10,789 nucleotides of DNA. Origin: Holophagaceae bacterium. Lineage in GTDB: Bacteria > Acidobacteriota > Holophagae > Holophagales > Holophagaceae. How positions within the stretch are numbered: the stretch's first letter is position 1; each line of letters begins with the position of its first letter. A program made the position numbers and the translations under genes. The DNA lies in NCBI GenBank assembly GCA_003158505.1, contig PMJK01000183.1:21235-32023 (forward strand), written 5' to 3'. The notes beneath the pieces were generated by a model that was given only the letters and a program-made list of their open reading frames with translations, was not told where the DNA came from and searched no databases. Positions 1-5,429 of this stretch are shown here, in pieces.

Positions 1-278
1 TGCTCTCGCGGCTGTTGAAGTCCAGCGCAGGGCTGGCGCTGCTGTTGACCCTGCTCCTCCGGGAACTGGGGCCGCGCCTCAGCTTTTTCCTGGATTTCGG
101 CCAGGATCTGGGCTGGAGCGCGGCCCAGGTGAAGGTTCTAGAGGTGTTCGTCCGCCTGCTGCCCATGGCCCAGCTGCCCTCGGATCCGTTCTCACCGCTG
201 GCCCTTCCCCTCTCCATCGGCGGACCGCTGGTATTGGGCGCCCTGGCCATGCTGCTTCCGGCGGGGAGTCGAAAGTAG
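1..278 (+). CDS. ftsX: C-terminal end of a membrane protein, probably cell-division protein FtsX (5' partial)
   Basis: The reading frame is open from base 3 with no stop to the window edge, so the gene begins upstream; 91 residues are visible. They contain a hydrophobic helix (about residues 10-22, rich in Leu), an amphipathic or loop stretch of about 45 residues, and a last hydrophobic helix near the end (IGGPLVLGALAMLLP) followed by a short basic tail (GSRK). A final pair of helices around an extracytoplasmic loop fits FtsX, the permease of the FtsEX complex that controls septal peptidoglycan hydrolases. No diagnostic FtsX motif is seen; the call rests on topology and on the next gene, 4 bp downstream, being an EnvC-like activator, the known FtsX partner. 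If right, ftsE should lie just upstream. It could also be another small membrane protein. Confidence 0.5.
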   Translation, partial: LSRLLKSSAGLALLLTLLLRELGPRLSFFLDFGQDLGWSAAQVKVLEVFVRLLPMAQLPSDPFSPLALPLSIGGPLVLGALAMLLPAGSRK

Positions 279-282
279 CCCG

Positions 283-1434
283 ATGCGGTTGCGGCTGAGC
301 CCGTTCCTGGCGGTGATCCTGCCGCTGTGCCTGTGGGCGCAGAGCGCCCAGGATCCAGCGGAGCTTCGCCAAAAGTTGGCGGCGATCCAGGGCCGCCTGG
401 GCCAGGTGGATCAGCAACTGGCTTCGCTGAAGAAGCGACGCAAGGGCGTACTGGTAGAGATCCAGGGCATCTCGCTGCAGCGGGATCGTGCCAGGGCCCA
501 GGTGGAGGGAGCCCGGCTGCTCCGCGATCAGGCCCAAAGCGAGGTAAAGGTTATCAGTCGGGAGCAGGCACGCATCCAGGGGGAGGTGCTGCGCCTTCAG
601 GGAGACTTGCGCAAACAAGTGCGCTGGATGCAGGCCCTGGGCCCCTGGGGTGATCTCGGGTTCTACGTCACGTTCAAGGATCTGGAGGCTTGGCTGGTGC
701 GCGGGCGCATGCTCGCCTGGGCGCGGCTGCAAGAGAGGAAGAAGCTGGATCAGATCCATCGGCTCCAAGGTGATCTGGCGGCGAAAGAGAAAACCCTGAG
801 GGAGGTCCTTGGGCGACTGGCCTCCGAGGAACGGGAGGCCGCTCAGCTCCAGGCTGCCCTCCGGCTCCAGGAGGACAAGCTCAACAGCTTCCTCGATGGA
901 CTGCAGCAGGATGAGAACGCCCAGAAACAGGCCCAGGCCGAACTGGCCGAGGAGGCCGTGCAGCTGGAGCGCCTGCTGGCCGGGCTGCTTGGCAAGCCCA
1001 AGGGGGAGGCCTATGAAGCGGCGGTGGCCTTCGCCACCCTCCGCGGCGAGCTTCCCCAGCCCGTGGAGGGCGCCCTGGCTCAGGGCTTTGGCGAGCACTT
1101 GCATCCGCGTTTCCACACCAAGACCACGCAGAGTGGCTTGCTCGTCGCAGCCACAGCAAGCGCCCCGGTCGCGGCGGTGGCCGATGGCAAGGTGGTCTTT
1201 GCCGACTACTACCAGAGCTATGGGCCCATGGTGATCCTGGATCATGGGGGTGGCTGGTTCACGCTCTACACGCACCTGATGGGCCTCGACCTCACCAAGG
1301 GCCAGGTGCTGAAGGCCGGGGAGGCCGTGGGGGCCGTGGGTGACACCGTGGACGGTCCCCGCCTGGGTTTCGAGATCCGGCACCAAGCCCAGCCCCAGGA
1401 TCCGCAGAAGTGGCTTAAGCGGAAGTACCGGTAG
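283..1434 (+). CDS. envC: EnvC-like murein hydrolase activator (coiled coil plus degenerate LytM/M23 domain)
   Basis: The product has 383 residues. Residues 1-22 look like a signal peptide (basic MRLR, hydrophobic core, Ala-rich end), so it should be periplasmic. Residues about 24-235 are a long charged coiled coil rich in Gln, Leu, Lys, Arg and Glu, and residues about 262-378 form a LytM/peptidase M23 domain (ADGKVVFADYY, LDHGGGWFTLYTHL, GFEIRHQ, NPQ-W-like end PQDPQKWL). The M23 zinc motif HxGxD reads QSGLL (Q283, L287) and the HxH motif before FEIR reads RLG (R360, G362); only the YTHL histidine (H331) remains. It is therefore predicted not to cut peptidoglycan but, like E. coli EnvC, to activate amidases under FtsEX control. 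The ATG lies 4 bp after the upstream stop, so the two genes are probably cotranscribed; the purine-rich GGGGAG at 263-268 is rather far from it. The gene next door supports the role. The family call is firm, the exact partner inferred. Confidence 0.82.
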   Translation: MRLRLSPFLAVILPLCLWAQSAQDPAELRQKLAAIQGRLGQVDQQLASLKKRRKGVLVEIQGISLQRDRARAQVEGARLLRDQAQSEVKVISREQARIQGEVLRLQGDLRKQVRWMQALGPWGDLGFYVTFKDLEAWLVRGRMLAWARLQERKKLDQIHRLQGDLAAKEKTLREVLGRLASEEREAAQLQAALRLQEDKLNSFLDGLQQDENAQKQAQAELAEEAVQLERLLAGLLGKPKGEAYEAAVAFATLRGELPQPVEGALAQGFGEHLHPRFHTKTTQSGLLVAATASAPVAAVADGKVVFADYYQSYGPMVILDHGGGWFTLYTHLMGLDLTKGQVLKAGEAVGAVGDTVDGPRLGFEIRHQAQPQDPQKWLKRKYR

Positions 1435-1449
1435 ATTCTAGGCAAAGTA

Positions 1450-1558
1450 AGCTGGTCGCGGAAAGCGCCGAAATTCGCGGAATGCACAGAAAAAGCAGGA
1501 ATGCTGTTGCCCTATTCCGCGCCTTTCGTGTTGGATTCTGTGTCTTCCGCGACCAGCT
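1450..1558. repeat. Nested inverted repeat built of ~10-nt CGCGGAA/CACAGAA-like units, between convergent genes
   Basis: The outer arms are a perfect 14-bp inverted repeat, AGCTGGTCGCGGAA at 1450-1463 and its complement at 1545-1558. Inside, CGCGGAAT (1476-1483) pairs with ATTCCGCG (1514-1521), and AGCA/TGCT (1494-1497/1502-1505) closes a GGAA tetraloop. CACAGAA (1485-1491) can alternatively pair with TTCTGTG (1536-1542). Each arm reads as a run of roughly 10-nt units ending in GAA (CGCGGAA, GCCGAAA, CGCGGAA, CACAGAA), and the second arm carries the same kind of units inverted. It fills most of the 133-bp gap between the EnvC-like stop and the GspF/PilC-like stop. It may act as a bidirectional terminator or belong to a dispersed intergenic repeat family. 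No T-run follows either arm, so a classical intrinsic terminator is doubtful. The pairing is directly visible; the function is inferred. Confidence 0.75.
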
Positions 1559-1567
1559 CTCGGAGCT

Positions 1568-2755
1568 TTAGCGGACCACGCTGCTGGCGTTGAAGAGCGG
1601 CACGTAGATGGCGAGCAGGAGGCCGAGGACGATGACGCCCATGAAGAGGATGAGCACCGGGCCGATGAGGCTGGTGACGGCGGTGGTGGCCTTCTCCACT
1701 TCCTGATCGAAGAAATCGGCCACGTGATCGAGCATCTCGGGCAGGGCGCTGCTCTGCTCGCCCACGCGGACCATCTCCACGGCCAGGGGATCCAGGACCT
1801 TCGCCTGCTCCAGCGCGAGGTTCAAGCTGCTGCCCGCCCGCACCTTCTCGGTGATGGTGAGCAGACCCGCCTTCATCCGCTCGCTGGGGCTGGTGCGCTG
1901 CACCACTTCCAGGGCCTGCACCACGGGCAGGCCGCCCGAGAGCAGCACGCCAAGGGTTCGGCAAAAGACGCTGGAATGGTACATGCGGTAGAGGGTGCCG
2001 ACCTTGGGGACCATCAGCAGCAATCGCTCGGCCATCTTCCGTCCCGCTTCGGAGGTCGCCATCCAGCGGATGAGGAAGACCAGCCCGATGGCGCCGATCC
2101 CCTGGAGCCAAAGGGTGGAACTGATGACCTTCCCGGCGCCCAGGAGCATGCGGGTGAGGAAGGGCATCTCGATGTCGCCGCCCGCATAGAACTCCGCGAA
2201 GCGGGGCAGCACCACATTGAAGATCACCCCCAGGGCCAGGATCAGCACCAGCACCAGGAAGGCTGGGTAGAACAGGGCCTCGATGATGCGGCGGCGGCTG
2301 GTCTGAGCGAATTTCTGGAAGGACAGCCACCGGGCCAGGACCTCGGGCAGGGTGCCACTGCGCTCGCCGGCGACCACGTTGCTGCGGTAGATGGCGGGGA
2401 AGGATCCCGCCTGCTCCATGGCCTCAGAAAAGGACATGCCTTCGCGCACCAGCTCCACCACCTGGGTGAGGCTTCGGCGCAGCTGAGGGTCCTTGCCATG
2501 GCCGACCAGCAGTTCCAGGGACTGCAGCAGGGGGATGCCCGCTTTCAGGAGGGCCAGCAGCTCCTGATTGAACAGCACCAGGGATTCGGTTTTCAGTTGC
2601 GCCCGGGTTCGGAAGGCCGTATCGGTACGCGTGACTTCAAGGGGGAATCCCCCTTCGGCGAGGACTCGGGCGCGGAGGGCTTCCGCATTATCCGCCTCGA
2701 ACTCGCGCACCAGCACTTCGCCGTTGGAATGGGTGAGTCGAACCGAGAATCGCAT
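1568..2755 (-). CDS. Type II secretion/type IV pilus inner-membrane platform protein (GspF/PilC family)
   Basis: The 395-residue product matches the family in length and layout. An N-terminal cytoplasmic segment (1-55) is followed by a first T2SSF domain (about 57-180, with FNQELLALLKAGIPLLQSLE and a GERSGTLPEVL motif at 130-140), membrane helices at about 161-183 and 208-230, a second T2SSF domain (about 260-382, with FCRTLGVLLSGGLPVVQALE and VGEQSSALPEML at 331-342) and a last helix at about 363-385. Members sit in the inner membrane and couple a cytoplasmic ATPase (GspE/PilB/PilT) to pilin or pseudopilin assembly. The ATG is preceded by GAAGG with short spacing. It stands alone here: its 3' neighbour is convergent and its 5' neighbour divergent, with no ATPase, pilin or secretin gene beside it. 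PilC versus GspF cannot be decided from this window, so no symbol is given. Confidence 0.9.
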   Translation of the reverse strand: MRFSVRLTHSNGEVLVREFEADNAEALRARVLAEGGFPLEVTRTDTAFRTRAQLKTESLVLFNQELLALLKAGIPLLQSLELLVGHGKDPQLRRSLTQVVELVREGMSFSEAMEQAGSFPAIYRSNVVAGERSGTLPEVLARWLSFQKFAQTSRRRIIEALFYPAFLVLVLILALGVIFNVVLPRFAEFYAGGDIEMPFLTRMLLGAGKVISSTLWLQGIGAIGLVFLIRWMATSEAGRKMAERLLLMVPKVGTLYRMYHSSVFCRTLGVLLSGGLPVVQALEVVQRTSPSERMKAGLLTITEKVRAGSSLNLALEQAKVLDPLAVEMVRVGEQSSALPEMLDHVADFFDQEVEKATTAVTSLIGPVLILFMGVIVLGLLLAIYVPLFNASSVVR

Positions 2756-2800
2756 AGGCCTTCGAGGATACCGGAGAACCCAGGGCTGGGTGGCTGCGGT

Positions 2801-2818
2801 AGCCTCTAGGTGGAGGCT
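2801..2818 (+). promoter_or_regulatory. Hairpin covering the ribosome binding site of the 828-residue surface protein gene
   Basis: AGCCTC at 2801-2806 is the exact complement of GAGGCT at 2813-2818, with TAGGTG between them, giving a 6-bp stem (7 with a G-U pair). The Shine-Dalgarno core GGAGG (2812-2816) lies in the 3' arm, 4 nt before the GTG start at 2821. Folding would hide the ribosome binding site and could lower translation or make it depend on temperature or a binding protein. A 6-bp stem in GC-rich DNA can arise by chance, so a regulatory role is speculative; the ribosome binding site itself is convincing and fixes the start. Confidence 0.45.
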
Positions 2819-2820
2819 TC

Positions 2821-5307
2821 GTGCCGCGATTCCCCCTCTTCCTGATGCCGGCCCTCACGGTGGTTCTGGCGGCCCAGGTTCTACCGGCCCCGTTGCGGGT
2901 GGATGAGGCTCTGCCCGTGGATTTGGACCTGCGCGGGGTCGATCCGGCGGCATTGGTTCCCCGGGACAACCGGGACGCGACCCTGGTCGAAGCCGCTCGG
3001 CAGCAGTGGGCTCCCCTCGTGGCGCTCCTTAGGGACGCTCCCTCGATCCGCATTCGTCTGCCCCTCGGCGAGGCCCAGATCCCACTCCTCCTCGCGGCTG
3101 CCCAGGCACTGCGGGCCCAATCCCCGGGCCAGCGCCTCTACATGGCGTTTGATGCCAAGGCGGCCCCCATCCTGGACGAGGCGGCGTGGGGGGCGGTGGA
3201 TGGCGGGGCCCTGGTCCCCTCCGACCTGAACCTCGATGCCACGGCCTGGAGGAACCAGCTAGCCCGGGCGCAGGAGACCTTCCCCGGGCGGCCCTGGACC
3301 CTGTGGCTGCCGACGGATCCGGGCGCCCAGGCCTCCACACTGCTAGGTGATGGAGGCCGACTGGTGGTGCCTGCGGGGGGTCCATCGGCCCGACTCGCCG
3401 GCCTGGTTCCCCAGGGGTTCGTGGAGGTCGAAGGCGGAGTGGGCGATCTCACCTTGCGCAACCGGGCAGGTGCCTCCCGGCGGTGGATCTTTGCCGAGGG
3501 AGTCTGGACCGGGGTCCCGCTGCCCAAGGACCGGACTGAGGTCGCCATCACCGCTGCAGATTCCTATGACGTGGGGGCTCTCTTGGCCAAGGTGCGCGCG
3601 GCCCAACTCCGGGGGCGGGCCGCCGTCCGGACCCTCCAGGCCAAGGCGGACCTGGACCTTCATATTCAAGGGGACCGGGGCCCCGGGGGCGACCTCGGCT
3701 TCACCTTCAGCTACTTCGAGCAGGCCGGGGACTGGCCCGAACTGCTGCAGAAGGAGGTGCGGTTCAACGGTGTGAAGGCCAATCTCACGGGGGAAGTGCA
3801 GCTGCCCCTCATCGAAAGCCGGCAGTCCGTTTCCCTGCCCGTGGCCCTCAGTTTGGCCGAGAGGTACCGCTACCGGGATGGCGGCCCCGCGGGAGCCGGA
3901 CAGCGGCTACTTCGCTTCGAGCCCGTGAGCCCCGACCCCCTGGCCTATACCGGCGAACTCGAAGTGGAGGAAACCACCGGGCGGGTCCTCATCGAGCGGC
4001 GCGAACGGACGGACCTGCCCGGCATCGTCAAGAGTGAGCGGGAGATCCTCACCTACGGCGAGGTGGCGACCGGCGTATGGCGGCCTGTGGCGGTCAAGAC
4101 CTTCGAGCGGTGGGTGAGCACGGGTGGGGTCGTACAGGTGCAGCGGCGCTTCACCTACCGGGACTTCAGCCTCAACAGCGACCATTTCCTGGCGGATCGG
4201 ACGGCGGCCCGGGCCTCCTCGGCCACCATGCTCAAGGTGACCCCGGAAGGCGCCCGCTACTTCACGCGCCAGGGGGACGGTTCCCGGAAGATCGAGGAGC
4301 AGGCCAAGAGCAGTGGCCGGGCGCTGGCCGGCGTGGTGCTGGTGGACCCTGGGTTGTCGCCGCCGATGGCCGCCCTTCCTGGCCTCCTCTACTTCGACTA
4401 CAACGCTTTCGGCAAGGGTGTCCAGGTGAACGCGCTCACGGCCGGCGTGTTCAACACCGCCAGCGTGGCCATTCCCCGGGGATTGGGGAGCCTGGATGTT
4501 GGCGCCAATGCCACGGCCCTCCTGCTGAAGACCACGGAGCGGCCGGTGCTGAACGGGAAGCTTTCGGATGCGGACGGGGTGGGCCGGCGCTCTGGCAAGG
4601 TGGGCCTGGCACTGGGTCAGGATCTGGGCCTCGGCTTTCGTCTGGAGGGCCGGACCGACTTCGAGTACGACGCCTACAGCGAAGGCGAGACCAAGTACCG
4701 CACACCCGGCTACCTACTGCCGCCTTCGGGCCTCACGGGCACCGGCACCCTTCAGGGTTCCTGGCTTTTCCGGGGCTTCCAGGTGCGGGGATTCTATGGA
4801 TGGGGGAAGCGCCCGGAAGGCACCTACGGCATGGTCGCGGACCTCCAGTCCGTGCCCGAGGGGGGGGATTTCCGGCGCTGGGGAGGGAGCCTCGGCCTTG
4901 ATCGGGAGGTGCAGCCGGGCCTCTGGTTCCATGGCGAGGCCGGCTGGGCGGGGGGCCATGCCTTCGACCGGTTCAATGCCCTGGATGTCGGCGGCCTGGG
5001 CTCGGCAGTCCACATCGCCGGCATCCGCTCCAATGCGGTCGCGGCGGATCAGGTGGCCTACGCGAAGACCAGCCTCGCCATCCCCACGGGGCCGAGTCTC
5101 CGCCTCACCATCAGCCTCGAGCATGCGGAGGCCCGCAGTCTGGACGACGGGAGGACCTACGGCCTGAGCGGCGTGGGCTTCACCGGAGATCTGCCAGGCT
5201 TCTGGTGGTTCACGACCGTGCGGGTGGACTTGGGCGTGGGGGTGCAGAGCGGCATCGCGGGTCTTACCTGCGTGAGCGGCTACGTGGCGCTGCTCAGGGT
5301 GTTCTGA
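2821..5307 (+). CDS. Secreted 828-residue protein with C-terminal Omp85/surface-antigen-like outer-membrane barrel
   Basis: The start is GTG, preceded by GGTGGAGG (2809-2816). Residues 1-24 look like a signal peptide (PRFPLFLMPALTVVLAAQ). Residues about 25-250 form a mixed, Ala/Leu-rich soluble region that I do not recognise. Residues about 255-460 look like a periplasmic LolA-like or outer-membrane-lipoprotein-sorting-type beta domain (GELEVEETTGRVLIERRER, then ILTYGEVATGVWRPVAV). Residues about 518-828 alternate short beta strands and Gly-rich turns and end in Phe (YVALLRVF), typical of an outer-membrane barrel. FDYNAFGKGVQVNAL (525-539) and the stretch from GIRSN (734-738) through DQVAYAKTSLAIP resemble the start and the L6 region of bacterial surface antigen (D15/Omp85) barrels, but the usual RGF/RGY of L6 is absent. 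The function is unknown; outer-membrane assembly or export is a guess. It is divergent from the GspF/PilC-like gene across 65 bp in which I see no clear promoter boxes. Confidence 0.72.
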   Translation: MPRFPLFLMPALTVVLAAQVLPAPLRVDEALPVDLDLRGVDPAALVPRDNRDATLVEAARQQWAPLVALLRDAPSIRIRLPLGEAQIPLLLAAAQALRAQSPGQRLYMAFDAKAAPILDEAAWGAVDGGALVPSDLNLDATAWRNQLARAQETFPGRPWTLWLPTDPGAQASTLLGDGGRLVVPAGGPSARLAGLVPQGFVEVEGGVGDLTLRNRAGASRRWIFAEGVWTGVPLPKDRTEVAITAADSYDVGALLAKVRAAQLRGRAAVRTLQAKADLDLHIQGDRGPGGDLGFTFSYFEQAGDWPELLQKEVRFNGVKANLTGEVQLPLIESRQSVSLPVALSLAERYRYRDGGPAGAGQRLLRFEPVSPDPLAYTGELEVEETTGRVLIERRERTDLPGIVKSEREILTYGEVATGVWRPVAVKTFERWVSTGGVVQVQRRFTYRDFSLNSDHFLADRTAARASSATMLKVTPEGARYFTRQGDGSRKIEEQAKSSGRALAGVVLVDPGLSPPMAALPGLLYFDYNAFGKGVQVNALTAGVFNTASVAIPRGLGSLDVGANATALLLKTTERPVLNGKLSDADGVGRRSGKVGLALGQDLGLGFRLEGRTDFEYDAYSEGETKYRTPGYLLPPSGLTGTGTLQGSWLFRGFQVRGFYGWGKRPEGTYGMVADLQSVPEGGDFRRWGGSLGLDREVQPGLWFHGEAGWAGGHAFDRFNALDVGGLGSAVHIAGIRSNAVAADQVAYAKTSLAIPTGPSLRLTISLEHAEARSLDDGRTYGLSGVGFTGDLPGFWWFTTVRVDLGVGVQSGIAGLTCVSGYVALLRVF

Positions 5308-5310
5308 TGG

Positions 5311-5340
5311 TCTCCGCCGGATGCAGTATCCTGTCGGAGA
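5311..5340 (+). terminator. Imperfect hairpin just after the surface-protein stop, possible weak terminator
   Basis: TCTCCG (5311-5316) pairs with CGGAGA (5335-5340), and inside it GGAT (5319-5322) pairs with ATCC (5328-5331) around a GCAGT loop, with a mismatch and a small bulge between the two stems. It begins 3 bp after the TGA at 5305-5307, the usual place for a terminator. What follows is GTCTTCCCC rather than a run of T, so any intrinsic termination would be weak or need a helper factor. The structure is visible; the role is inferred. Confidence 0.4.
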
Positions 5341-5393
5341 GTCTTCCCCAAACCCGCGCGATTCATGTTGGTCATTGAGCTGTGCCACTGGCT

Positions 5394-5422
5394 CAGGGGG
5401 TTGCTCCTGATCCAGGGGGTTG
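5394..5422 (+). promoter_or_regulatory. Two direct copies of CAGGGGGTTG upstream of the hyf-like operon
   Basis: The 10-mer CAGGGGGTTG occurs at 5394-5403 and 5413-5422, 19 bp apart start to start (close to two helical turns), directly ahead of the ATG at 5430. The second copy also supplies the only purine-rich ribosome-binding candidate (AGGGGG, 5414-5419) for that start, with about 10 nt spacing. The pair could be an operator, or the repetition may be chance in G-rich leader DNA. The rest of the 5308-5429 gap holds only the hairpin noted above; I see no convincing -35/-10 pair. Confidence 0.3.
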
Positions 5423-5429
5423 GTTGCAG

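Noticed and set aside
79..1386. 435-codon open frame on the minus strand opposite the EnvC-like gene
   Set aside because: Its translation is rich in Gln, His, Leu, Pro and Gly with no domain or signal, as expected from the reverse of GC-rich coding DNA, and the plus-strand gene is clearly real.
1453..1493. The GAA-ended units as a small CRISPR array
   Set aside because: Units of ~10 nt without spacers, imperfectly repeated and mirrored in the opposite arm, do not fit repeat/spacer architecture.
4783..4794. VRGF in the barrel protein as the Omp85 L6 motif
   Set aside because: It lies less than halfway along the barrel and inside a strand-like segment; the true L6 position matches GIRSN near residues 734-738 better.
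5389..5404. Sigma-54-like promoter (TGGC...TTGC) before the hyf-like operon
   Set aside because: The GG and GC are separated by 11 bases instead of the required 10, and the ACG part of the -24 element is missing.
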